DNA from: Pseudomonas fragi
Lineage (GTDB): Bacteria > Pseudomonadota > Gammaproteobacteria > Pseudomonadales > Pseudomonadaceae
Assembly: GCF_900105835.1 (NCBI RefSeq)
Contig: NZ_LT629783.1
Span: 3,928,501-3,992,500, forward strand
DNA length: 64,000 nucleotides
Reading direction: 5' to 3'
Shown here: positions 17,907-26,720 of the stretch, piece after piece
How the letters are laid out: each line of letters begins with the position of its first letter
Numbering within the stretch: the first letter of the stretch is position 1
The notes under the pieces: model-generated
Seen by the model: only the letters and a program-made list of their open reading frames with translations
Told to the model about the DNA's origin: nothing
Databases searched by the model: none
Made by a program: the position numbers and the translations under genes

Positions 17907-18507
17907 TTTTCTTACCCTTGGCCGTGATAGATACGACCGATGCCTTCTGTATAGGCGGGATTTGATACATTTCAGGGTTTAGACTGGTTATTGCAGTGAT
18001 ACGCTTTAATATTTCCGCAGCGCGAATCTTGCGCGTCACTTCATCTTGTGCGCTGACTACGCCATCCAGCTTACTGCGGACATCCGATAAGGTTTGCAGG
18101 AGTATCAAGTTTGAGCGCTTCTGTACATCAAGGCTGAGATTAAGCTCCGCCAATTGCGCCAGTATCGCCTCTCTAGTTCTATTGTTTTTCGTGGGTGTTT
18201 TTTTTTCCTCCTTGTTGATAACCGACGCAGCATTTTTACGTAGGCGATCTATTGCAAGGAATCCACCCGGTATTCGCTCTTCGCTTCTTTGCTTAAATGT
18301 GTTTAAACTTATGGGTGATATATGTAGCGTCTCTCCCTCAACGATCGTTTCCAAAGCGAGCTTCGCCAGAGATGCCTGGCTAATAAGGGAGTCCCTTATA
18401 ACGGCACTTTTGAGGTACTTGTAAGGCGTCGCGATTATCGCTAGTAATAACTTTCTCGTGTTCTCAATCGAGGCGGCTTGAATGGTTTTTCCCTCATCCC
18501 ATTTCAT
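17899..18507 (-). CDS. ginC: Small coiled-coil accessory protein of the recombinase operon
   Basis: A 202-residue protein without recombinase motifs. The N-terminal half is helical and contains HISPISLNTFKQRSEER, like the ISLxTLK segment of TnpC-type helpers in Tn554-like elements. The C-terminal half (about 110-175) is a predicted coiled coil (ILAQLAELNLSLDV and QTLSDVRSKLDG). It overlaps its neighbours by 14 and 8 bases. In GInt islands the small product is described as essential alongside the three integrases. Role inferred from position and pattern; symbol tentative. Confidence 0.6.
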   Translation of the reverse strand: MKWDEGKTIQAASIENTRKLLLAIIATPYKYLKSAVIRDSLISQASLAKLALETIVEGETLHISPISLNTFKQRSEERIPGGFLAIDRLRKNAASVINKEEKKTPTKNNRTREAILAQLAELNLSLDVQKRSNLILLQTLSDVRSKLDGVVSAQDEVTRKIRAAEILKRITAITSLNPEMYQIPPIQKASVVSITAKGKKNE

Positions 18508-20590
18508 CTTGTTTCCTCACAACAACAAGTATGTCAACCCGTAAACCGTTATCACTCTCCAGGAAAACTGGCTCCATGGTCATTTGGTCGCTTTCCATAA
18601 GAAAGTCAAAGTATTCTGCGAGCTGTTCTGCATCCATTAATGACACGTTTCGGGTGCCGAATTTAGCCTCAATCAGATCAACCACATCAGTATAGTACGT
18701 GGCGCCGCCAGAGGCGATACGCTCGCTGAGGGCTTGCGACAAGGTGTTTTGAAGCTCCTTGCCTGGCAGCTCCTCCGTAATGTAATTCCAGATGTGCGCC
18801 GGGTCAGTGTGCCCGAACATCCACTGCAGGATGCCTACGCTTGCCCCGTACCCACAATGGAGGAAGATTAAGGCAAAGAACCGCCTCAGTTGGTGTTGGC
18901 GGATGTAGTAGCGACGCCCCAAACTGTCGCGCTCGACCTCAAAGTAATCACAAAACAGATCAATATTTTTGTAGTAGAGGTAAACGTCGCAAGGCGTCAA
19001 AGAACTTGTGCCTATGATGCCTGGGGACGAAAACAAGGGAAGGTGCTGATCGATGAAGCCGATGCTGATCAGCTCTGTCTGGAAGTCAATGAGCGTCTGA
19101 ACCATTTCCGCCGCTAGGGGATCAATGGGGCGGGCGTTTCGAGCCCTGCGACCTTTTAGACCCCGACTAGACTTGGCGATAGGGGCGATCAGCCACTTTT
19201 TGTCCGCGCTGAGACAGTTGGCAGGATCGAGGCCGCGTAGTTCACAACCCCGTTTCGCCATCGTTGCTCCTACCAACAACTGGATAGATCCGTAATAGAC
19301 CGCGATGAGTTCCAGTAGCCCTACATTGCCCCGTAGCTTGCTGAAATACAGTTCCTTGCTTTCTTTTAGTTCAGTACCAGGATCCCTTCCGTTGGAGCGA
19401 GTAGAAATTCCTAGGTACTGGACGCCAAGTTTAGCGATGGAGGGTTCGAGTAGCGAGAGGATAGTTGTGTCTGGGATGCCTGTGATGTTGACCTTGTGTT
19501 TCACGGAATATTTGGCGATGTTCACATAGCTTTCAAGAAGCTGCGGGCCGTATTCAAAGTGGAACTCAATGCCATCTTTGATCGCCTTGAAAATGATTGG
19601 GGTTGGGACATTTTTAAAACGGCCCATCGCCGCCCCTGTTACTTTATAGGTTGCAATCTCTCTAAGATCTTCTGGGGTAGGGAGTGGAAAATCTAGGGCA
19701 GAGATCTTTTGTAAGATGGTAAAGGCGGTGCGGTACAAGACCAAGTCTCGCTTGGTCATGCGGTCTGGGTTGCCGTTGGTGACCGGGGCGCCATCGACCT
19801 CACGAATAAAGCGATCATTACGCCAAATGAAACCTAATATGCTATGCAGGGGCTTGAGTCGCCTTTTTCCAGCTAAAGTATCGTTGTATAGTTGTGCACT
19901 GACCCATACTGAGTTGACGTTCACTCCACCATTTGGATGGGTGTGGTACATCTTGTTGATATAAAGCGCGGCTCTTACACGCGGGATCAGCTCCAGAGGG
20001 ATATCAAGCACGTTCTCTTCGAGCTGAAGAGGTGTTATGTCGGAGATGGAAGGGTAATCCTCCAGGCATTTATCAATGGCCGCTGGGCTAGTTTCCTCCA
20101 GAAGCGAAATGCAGTAGTTCGCGAGACGATTGTTCCAATCGTAGGTACTCACAGCGACGTAGCTACTAGTCCCGACCTGCTCGATGATGTCACACATCAC
20201 GTCATAGGTAAGCGCGCTCAGGCCATGCTCGACCAGCTCCAAGGCTTCGGCGCCTTGAAGGATATGGTCAATGAGCGTGAGCGTTCGTCGAAAAGATGCC
20301 GCCTGTGAGGCCCAGCTATTGGTGAAGCCTGGCCCAGCTGAATTTTGAGTCGCTGCTATCAGCCAGCATTGCAACGAGTTGAGTAATTTGACGTGCTGTG
20401 GATCCGTTAATAACGAACCGTCATACAGGTGAACACTCCAATCCAGGTCTTGGTCGGTCTTGAAACCAAAATTGTATTTCCACACAGGATCCCTGAAGCT
20501 TGAGACAAGCCACGGAGCCGACATGAAGTGTGATATGTCGCGTTTCTTGAACAGGCTGGCGAAATGAGCGAGGTGTTCAGGATACTGCAT
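18494..20590 (-). CDS. ginB: Large tyrosine recombinase, second gene of the GInt-like operon
   Basis: A 698-residue protein whose C-terminal third carries the tyrosine-recombinase motifs: box I Arg in AKRGCELRGLD (about residue 445), HQLRRFFALIF with His and Arg (about 567), and the GHTDPAHIWNYIT segment with the nucleophile Tyr (about 601). The long N-terminal part is unlike simple phage integrases and is typical of multi-integrase elements. Its ATG overlaps the end of the first gene by 14 bases. Symbol from operon order, tentative. Confidence 0.7.
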   Translation of the reverse strand: MQYPEHLAHFASLFKKRDISHFMSAPWLVSSFRDPVWKYNFGFKTDQDLDWSVHLYDGSLLTDPQHVKLLNSLQCWLIAATQNSAGPGFTNSWASQAASFRRTLTLIDHILQGAEALELVEHGLSALTYDVMCDIIEQVGTSSYVAVSTYDWNNRLANYCISLLEETSPAAIDKCLEDYPSISDITPLQLEENVLDIPLELIPRVRAALYINKMYHTHPNGGVNVNSVWVSAQLYNDTLAGKRRLKPLHSILGFIWRNDRFIREVDGAPVTNGNPDRMTKRDLVLYRTAFTILQKISALDFPLPTPEDLREIATYKVTGAAMGRFKNVPTPIIFKAIKDGIEFHFEYGPQLLESYVNIAKYSVKHKVNITGIPDTTILSLLEPSIAKLGVQYLGISTRSNGRDPGTELKESKELYFSKLRGNVGLLELIAVYYGSIQLLVGATMAKRGCELRGLDPANCLSADKKWLIAPIAKSSRGLKGRRARNARPIDPLAAEMVQTLIDFQTELISIGFIDQHLPLFSSPGIIGTSSLTPCDVYLYYKNIDLFCDYFEVERDSLGRRYYIRQHQLRRFFALIFLHCGYGASVGILQWMFGHTDPAHIWNYITEELPGKELQNTLSQALSERIASGGATYYTDVVDLIEAKFGTRNVSLMDAEQLAEYFDFLMESDQMTMEPVFLESDNGLRVDILVVVRKQDEMG

Positions 20591-22850
20591 GGATCATGCT
20601 CTCGTAGGCGCTGGGGTTGCAATTTTTGGAGGCGATTTCCAAATGAGCGTGCAGGAGTTTGTCGCGACTTTTGAGGATGTACTTCTCGACCGTATCGCAA
20701 ACCGCAGCCCAGTATTTGGCCAGCCCTCGAACAGCGTGTGGCGTCTTGCTGAGATTGATGGCTTTTCTGATGGACATCAGCGCGGTCATGCTTTCAGCAG
20801 ACACGGAGACACCCACCTCTACAATCTCACCATTGGCCAAGCGATTTTCTTCCCTGGTTTTGAGGTTCTCCGGAACCTCCTTGAGTGTGTACCGGCTCAA
20901 AAACTCGTGCATTTGGTCGAAATCGTCAAACTTGGAAGCACGAAGTAGGTATTTACTGTCTTTCATGGCTTCGCAGATGATTCCCTTCTGGAAAATACGC
21001 ACATACCTGGTCGCGAAGAAGTCATAGATCGCGGTGGGCAGGTAGGAATCCAACAGGTCTCTGTTCATGTGGGCGTGACCAAGCTTTCTGGCAAGTCTTG
21101 GCAGGCTATGATTTTGAATGTAATCAGCCACGGCTGACTGAGCGCGAACCCTGGTTATCGAGAGCTTCTTGATAAAGTCCACCAAGTCGTCGCCTCTTTT
21201 CACGGTGTGGGGCGATAGCCGCGCAATGAAAACTTCGCGCCTAAAAGCGTTCTTATCGACTGCCGTTCGATTTAGAATGTTGCTGTCAGCAGTTTTCGGA
21301 TAGTTGAAGCTTCTTCCGCACGTTAAAAAAAGTTTTTGCCAAGTCGGATCGCCTTGCTTTTTAAGGTATTGGCGAAGTGGCTCCGTGATCTCTTCTACCA
21401 TACGAACGAGCGCAGCAGCCTTGGGGTGCAGCAGGATTTTCTGTTCGGAGTTCTTACTCCCGCGCCTATCCTTAAATCCAATAAGTTCATAGCCCTTGTC
21501 AGTCTTCAAGAACGAAACCCTTTTTGGGCCGTCCCAAATCACCAAGTCGTCCATGAAGGTAGTGGTAATTTCCGGGTGGTATAGAGTGAGTAAGCACTGA
21601 AACGGCAGTAAGCTGTAGGTTGTGGGTAGGCCAAGTTTTAGTGCTAGCGCCGGAAGCCTTATTCCGTAACGACGACGCGCATCATTCGTTGTGCACATGC
21701 CTTCGTCTTCGAAGGTGCGACAAATATTTGCGAAGCCTAGCTTTTCGAAGTTAAGGCGATTTTGGGGGTTGCGGACAACACGCTCCAGAAGCATGCCGTC
21801 CCCAGCTTCTCTGACTCGAATTCGTTGCGCTTTGCGAATTGCCAACGCCTCTGATAGCCCCCATTTTTCGATGCACGACAGATCACTGGTAATCTCTCCA
21901 TAAAGGAGGTCGATTGCCTGGATGTCCGTGACATGCACGGGTACTTCTGTCAGAAGTTTGTCTTTGATCTCAATGCCATGCTTGTTCTTCTTGATGTTGA
22001 GCTCGGAGCCAGCCTTACTCTTCCCTGCAGGCAAAACTATTGCGTCTTCGTCAGCCGACCAAACATCGGTTTTGAGGAAGCATCTTATGATCAGGTTTCG
22101 CATAGTTCTGAAAGTGCGAGCATTGAGTTCTGGGTCTTCGTTGCGCTCGTACTCAATGTTCTGGTAGTGCCAGAAATAGTGCTCGAAAAAGTCTTCCATC
22201 ATCTCCGGTGACTGGAAAGCTGCCGGAGGGAAACGAAAGCTTTGCTCAGATATGTATTTGGCGAGCTTATTGATCATCCCGCTCGCCACTTTGGCGCGCT
22301 TCAAAGAGTCGCGTCTGATCGCTTCATGGAAAGCTTTGGTGAACTCAGGGCCGTGCGAGTGATACATCGCAACTAGCTTGAGATAAACCGATTTTCCTTT
22401 CTTGGCCTTGACCTTCCACCCACTCCAGAAGGAGACGATCTCCGGGTCTAGCTTGTGCTTGCTCTCTTGCCATGTCTGTTCAAAGTGAGGCAGCCGGGCA
22501 CGAGACCAGATCACTGGCTGCAGGCCTGGAACAAGGTCGACCAGACCAGAAATCATCTCAGTAACAGCAATTGATCGTTGACGAACTATGTACTCTTCAA
22601 GCACAGCTATGTCGCCAACGTGAAGGCTTCCAAGAAAGCTTTCGACCAGCCACGTGAGTTTTTCACCATCAAGGTTGGTCAGGCTGAGGTACTCGCCCAA
22701 GCAGTGACAGTGACAGTCGAAAAGCTGCAGAGCATTACTATTGTGTCTATCAAGTGTGGTCGGAGACATCAGCAGCTTGTATGCCAGCTCTTCATCAATG
22801 GCCTGCAGCGGGTAGTGGGTGACGTAGCCTTTACTTTTGATGATTGTCAC
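20577..22850 (-). CDS. ginA: Large recombinase-like protein, first gene of the GInt-like operon
   Basis: A 757-residue protein starting with GTG, with AAGGGT about eight bases upstream. The C-terminal region shows a tyrosine-recombinase-like end: RARKLGHAHM-type sequence (RKLGHAHMNRDLLDSYL, about residue 597) with the candidate Tyr. The box I and box II positions (LYHPEITTTF; SITRVRAQSA) appear to lack the usual Arg and His, so its catalytic status is unclear. It begins about 88 bases from the hrpB breakpoint and heads the operon. Symbol tentative. Confidence 0.65.
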   Translation of the reverse strand: MTIIKSKGYVTHYPLQAIDEELAYKLLMSPTTLDRHNSNALQLFDCHCHCLGEYLSLTNLDGEKLTWLVESFLGSLHVGDIAVLEEYIVRQRSIAVTEMISGLVDLVPGLQPVIWSRARLPHFEQTWQESKHKLDPEIVSFWSGWKVKAKKGKSVYLKLVAMYHSHGPEFTKAFHEAIRRDSLKRAKVASGMINKLAKYISEQSFRFPPAAFQSPEMMEDFFEHYFWHYQNIEYERNEDPELNARTFRTMRNLIIRCFLKTDVWSADEDAIVLPAGKSKAGSELNIKKNKHGIEIKDKLLTEVPVHVTDIQAIDLLYGEITSDLSCIEKWGLSEALAIRKAQRIRVREAGDGMLLERVVRNPQNRLNFEKLGFANICRTFEDEGMCTTNDARRRYGIRLPALALKLGLPTTYSLLPFQCLLTLYHPEITTTFMDDLVIWDGPKRVSFLKTDKGYELIGFKDRRGSKNSEQKILLHPKAAALVRMVEEITEPLRQYLKKQGDPTWQKLFLTCGRSFNYPKTADSNILNRTAVDKNAFRREVFIARLSPHTVKRGDDLVDFIKKLSITRVRAQSAVADYIQNHSLPRLARKLGHAHMNRDLLDSYLPTAIYDFFATRYVRIFQKGIICEAMKDSKYLLRASKFDDFDQMHEFLSRYTLKEVPENLKTREENRLANGEIVEVGVSVSAESMTALMSIRKAINLSKTPHAVRGLAKYWAAVCDTVEKYILKSRDKLLHAHLEIASKNCNPSAYESMIHAVS

Positions 22851-22906
22851 GGTTTTATTTACCCTTGAAGGCTGGATTTGTCCTTAAAATGTAGCGGATT
22901 TTAAGT

Positions 22907-22925
22907 ATTTGACAATGTGTCAAAT
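22907..22925. repeat. Perfect inverted repeat at the island end
   Basis: ATTTGACA (22907-22914) and TGTCAAAT (22918-22925) flank ATG, a perfect 8-bp dyad 13 bases inside the hrpB breakpoint and upstream of the first recombinase gene. Inverted arms separated by a short spacer are what tyrosine recombinases bind, so this is a candidate attachment core or arm site; it could also be an operator for the operon. Confidence 0.5.
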
Positions 22926-22945
22926 CAGCAAACTTGCAGAGCGTA
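22926..22945. other. Right attachment junction (attR) inside hrpB
   Basis: hrpB similarity begins with the Glu codon at 22939 (ERSLDADL). The bases before it (AAACTTGCA) no longer encode the conserved DEFH. The exact crossover cannot be set without the empty site, but it lies within this interval or a few bases into hrpB. Confidence 0.6.
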
Positions 22946-25077
22946 GTCTGGATGCCGATCTGGCGTTGGCCTTGAGCCTCAACGGGCGTGAGCTGTTTCG
23001 TGACGAGCAGCCGCTGAAAATCCTGCTGATGTCCGCCACCCTGGAAGGCGAACGGCTGGCCAGCCTCCTCGACGATGCGCCGATCCTGCGCAGTGAGGGG
23101 CGCATGTACCCGGTGGCGATGCGCTGGGGCCGGCCGTTTGTGCCGGGTGAATTTATCGAGCCGCGGGTGGTGCAGACCGTGCTCGATGCCATCCACGATG
23201 AAAGCGGTAGCCTGCTGGTGTTCCTGCCGGGGCAGGCGGAGATTCGCCGGGTCAACCAGCAACTGGCCGACGCGCTGGGTTCGCGCGGCGATATTTTGCT
23301 GTGCCCCTTGCATGGCGAACTCGACCTGGCGGCCCAGCGCGCCGCCATCGAACCTGCGCCCAAGGGGCTGCGCAAGGTCGTGCTGGCCACCAATATTGCC
23401 GAGACCAGCCTCACCATCGACGGCGTGCGCGTGGTGATCGACGCCGGGCTGGCGCGGGTGCCGCGTTTTGACCCGGGCAGCGGCATGACCCGCCTCGATA
23501 CCCAGCGCATCTCCCGCGCCAGTGCTACCCAGCGCGCTGGCCGTGCCGGGCGTCTGGAGCCCGGCGTGTGCTACCGCTTGTGGTCCGAAGACCAGCACGC
23601 GCAACTGGCGGCCTATGGCAGTGCGGAAATCCTCCAGGCCGATCTGGCCGGGCTGGCCTTGCAACTGGCGCGCTGGGGCGTGACGCCCGAGCAACTGATC
23701 TGGCTCGATGTGCCGCCGTCGGCAAGTTATGCACAGGCCCGGCAATTGCTCGAACGCCTGGGTGCCTTGCACGGAGCAAAACTCACCGCCCACGGCGAAG
23801 CGATGGCTGAATTACCCGCGCATCCACGTATTGCCCATTTGCTGATTCGCGGGCAGGACTTGGGGCTGGCGGAAATGGCCTGTGACGTGGCGGCGCTTCT
23901 CGGTGAGCGGGATATTTTGCGCGGCGCCGGGGCGGACGTGCACAGCCGTCTGGCCCTGCTGTCGGGCGAGAGCCGTGTTGCACGGGGCGGGCAGGGTGGC
24001 GTGCAGCGGGCCAGACAACTGGCCAGGCAATACCGCGGCTACCTGCGCGGCAAGGCCACGCAACCGGTCGCCGACCCCGATCACCCGCGCTGGCTGGGCG
24101 CCTTGCTGGCGCTGGCCTACCCCGACCGCGTGGCGCAGCAGCGCAAACCCGGCGGTGCAGAGTATCGGCTGGCCAATGGCCGGGCGGCGCTGTTCAGCGA
24201 AGTCGACGGCCTGATGAAACAGCCCTGGCTGGTCATTGCCGACCTGGGCAGCCGTCAGGGGCAACGTGAAGAACGTATCTATCTGGCCGCCGAGTTCGAC
24301 CCCGGGTTGCTGGATAACGTATTGAGCGAGCAGGTCAGCGTGGTCGACCAACTGGACTGGGACGAGCGCGAAGGTGTGTTGCGCGCTGAACGTCAGCGCA
24401 AGGTCGGCGAACTGGTGCTTAGCCGCGAGCCCTTGAACGGGCTCGACGAAGCAGCGCGCACCCAGGCGCTGGTCAATCTGGTGCGGCGCAAGGGCCTGGA
24501 ACTGTTGCCGTGGACGCCCGAGCTGCGTCAGTGGCAGGCGCGGGTGGCGTTATTGCGCCAACTGGATCTGCTGGCCCAGGGGCAAAGCGAATGGCCCGAC
24601 GTCAGCGATGGAGCCTTGCTGGCCGGGCTTGAAGACTGGCTGGGGCCGTACCTGGGGCGTGTGTCACGGCTTAGCCACTTTGCCAACCTCGACCTGTCGA
24701 GCATTGTGCATAACTTGCTCAAATGGCCGCTGCCCCAGCGCCTGGACGAACTGGCGCCCCATCACATCAAGGTGCCGTCGGGCTCCTCGGTGCGGCTGGA
24801 CTACAGCGAGCAGCCGCCGATTCTGGCGGTGCGCCTGCAAGAGCTGTTCGGGCTGGCGGATACCCCGCGCATTGCGGGCGGGCGGCAAGTGGTCAAACTG
24901 CACCTGTTGTCGCCAGCGCGGCGACCGGTGCAAGTGACCCAGGATCTGGCCAATTTCTGGCGCAGTACCTATGCCGAAGTGAAGAAAGACCTGAAGGGGC
25001 GCTACCCCAAGCACTACTGGCCCGATGACCCGCTGGTGGCCGAAGCCACGGCGCGGATCAAGCCACGCAAGCCGTAG
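22939..25077 (+). pseudogene. hrpB: hrpB ATP-dependent helicase, 5' part removed by the island
   Basis: The surviving 712 codons match the DEAH-box helicase HrpB from just after its motif II (ERSLDADLALALSLNG) to a normal C-terminus. Motif III (SAT in LLMSATLEG), TNIAETSLTIDG and QRAGRAGR are intact. The Walker A and DEFH motifs and roughly 120 N-terminal residues are missing. A frame continues upstream into the island (TTG at 22909, ATG at 22915) but has no ribosome-binding site and could not restore ATPase activity. The 5' part should lie beyond the island's left end. Confidence 0.85.
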
Positions 25078-25092
25078 CGAACGGGTGTACGC

Positions 25093-25158
25093 ATCGCGAG
25101 CAAGCCCGCTCCCACAATAAAATTGCGCAGTTCCTGTGGGAGCGGGCTTGCTCGCGAT
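25093..25158. repeat. REP pair (REPIN-like)
   Basis: Two inverted copies of the Pseudomonas REP motif (core GAGCGGGCTTGCTCGCGAT): 25093-25116 and 25135-25158, in opposite orientation with an 18-base centre. It lies between the converging hrpB and aldehyde dehydrogenase genes. Confidence 0.9.
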
Positions 25159-25182
25159 GGCATCAACGCGGTGAGTAGAGCT

Positions 25183-26628
25183 TCACGACCCGATATAGCT
25201 GGTCTTGACCACGGTGTAGAACTCCTGCGCATAGCGGCCCTGTTCGCGCGAGCCATAGGACGAACCTTTGCGCCCGCCAAACGGCACATGGTAATCAACG
25301 CCGGCCGTGGGCAGGTTGACCATCACCATCCCGGCCTGGGAATGGCGCTTGAAGTGGTTGGCATATTTGAGCGAGGTCGTGGCAATACCCGCCGACAAGC
25401 CAAACTCGGTGTCATTGGCCATCGCCAACGCTGCTTCGTAGTCCGCAACCTTGATGATATTGGCCACCGGGCCGAACACTTCCTCGCGGCTGATGCGCAT
25501 GTCGGCCGTGCTGTCGGCAAACAGGGCCGGGGCCAGGAAGTAACCCTCGGTGTCACATGTCACCAGGCTGCCACCAGCGACCAGGCGCGCACCCTCGTTG
25601 CGGGCAATGTCGATATAACCCAAATCCTGGTCGAGCTGGGCGCGGGATACCACCGGGCCGATATCAATCCCGGCCTGCAAGGCATGCCCGACCTTGATCG
25701 AACGCATGCGCTCGGCCATCGCCTCGACGAATTTGTCGTGGATGCCCGCCGTGACAATCAGGCGGCTGGAGGCGGTGCAACGCTGGCCGGTGGAGTAGAA
25801 CGCACTCTGCACCGCCAGTTCGACCGCTTGCTTGAGGTCGGCATCGTCGAGAATCACTTGCGGGTTTTTGCCGCCCATTTCCAACTGCACCTTGGCCTGG
25901 CGCGACACACAACTGATGGCAATCTGGCGACCAACGCCCACTGAGCCTGTAAAGCTTACGCCGTCCACTTTCGGGCTGTGGACGATCGCGTCGCCAACCA
26001 CGCGACCGCTGCCCATCACCAGGTTGAACACGCCAGCCGGGAAACCGGCGCGGGAGATGATCTCGGCCAGTGCCCAGGCGCAACCCGGCACCAGGTCAGC
26101 AGGCTTGAACACCACGCAGTTGCCATAGGCCAGGGCCGGGGCGATCTTCCAGGCGGGAATGGCGATGGGGAAGTTCCAGGGGGTGATCAGGCCCACCACA
26201 CCCAGGGCTTCGCGGGTAACCTCTACATGCACGCCCGGGCGCACCGAGGGCAGATAGTCACCTGACAGGCGCAGGCATTCCCCGGCGAAAAACTTGAAGA
26301 TATTACCGGCGCGGCTCACTTCGCCTATGGCCTCGGGCAAGGTCTTGCCTTCTTCACGGGCCAGCAGGGTGCCCAGCTCTTGCTTGCGGGCGAGGATTTC
26401 GCTGCCGACCTGGTCCAGCGCATCGCTGCGGGCCTGAATGCCGGAGGTCGACCACGCGGGGAACGCGGCCCGCGCCGCATCAATGGCGGTCTGTACCTGG
26501 GCGGCATCGGCCTGGGCGTATTCGCCGATCACATCGCTCAGGTCGGACGGGTTGATATTGGCGCTGTATGCAGTGGCGGCGACCCACTCGCCCCCGATGT
26601 AATGGTTGTGGCGCTTTGGATCAGTCAT
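25183..26628 (-). CDS. NAD(P)-dependent aldehyde dehydrogenase (2,5-dioxovalerate dehydrogenase-like)
   Basis: A 481-residue cytosolic aldehyde dehydrogenase. The general base Glu lies in QLEMGGKNPQ, the nucleophilic Cys in STGQRCTASSR, and the NAD-site signature is ITPWNFPIAIPAW. The C-terminal SREQGRYAQEFYTVVKT and overall pattern resemble alpha-ketoglutarate-semialdehyde dehydrogenases of the Bacillus YcbD type, which finish the oxidation of sugar acids or hydroxyproline. No pathway genes adjoin it, so the substrate is inferred weakly. Normal length and intact. Confidence 0.8.
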   Translation of the reverse strand: MTDPKRHNHYIGGEWVAATAYSANINPSDLSDVIGEYAQADAAQVQTAIDAARAAFPAWSTSGIQARSDALDQVGSEILARKQELGTLLAREEGKTLPEAIGEVSRAGNIFKFFAGECLRLSGDYLPSVRPGVHVEVTREALGVVGLITPWNFPIAIPAWKIAPALAYGNCVVFKPADLVPGCAWALAEIISRAGFPAGVFNLVMGSGRVVGDAIVHSPKVDGVSFTGSVGVGRQIAISCVSRQAKVQLEMGGKNPQVILDDADLKQAVELAVQSAFYSTGQRCTASSRLIVTAGIHDKFVEAMAERMRSIKVGHALQAGIDIGPVVSRAQLDQDLGYIDIARNEGARLVAGGSLVTCDTEGYFLAPALFADSTADMRISREEVFGPVANIIKVADYEAALAMANDTEFGLSAGIATTSLKYANHFKRHSQAGMVMVNLPTAGVDYHVPFGGRKGSSYGSREQGRYAQEFYTVVKTSYIGS

Positions 26629-26720
26629 GGCGTTTCTCCGCTCGGGGGATGGCAGGGATTGTTATTAGTTATCTGTCATCGTACAACTATGGAGATAAAT
26701 AAGCAGTGATGCAACGCCCA

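Larger units (their letters stand above)
1..22938. mobile_element. Genomic island inserted in hrpB (right part; left end outside window)
   Basis: hrpB is cut at its DEFHERSLDADL-coding stretch near position 22,938. Everything to the left is visibly poorer in G+C than the sequence to the right, and lacks the REP pairs and long inverted repeats that dot the rest of the window. The right end carries a four-gene recombinase operon reading inward, and the rest is metal-resistance cargo plus decayed DNA. This layout (integration operon at one end, cargo behind it) matches the family description of GInt islands. The 5' part of hrpB and the far end of the element should lie left of position 1. The family assignment is inferred from gene layout. 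Confidence 0.8.

Noticed and set aside
20577..22850. Restriction or defence function for the large recombinase-region proteins
   Set aside because: Recombinase motifs in the second and fourth genes, the overlapping four-gene layout and the position at the hrpB junction fit an integration module better.
22855..23793. 312-residue minus-strand frame opposite hrpB
   Set aside because: Shadow of the conserved helicase frame; high G+C keeps antisense frames open.
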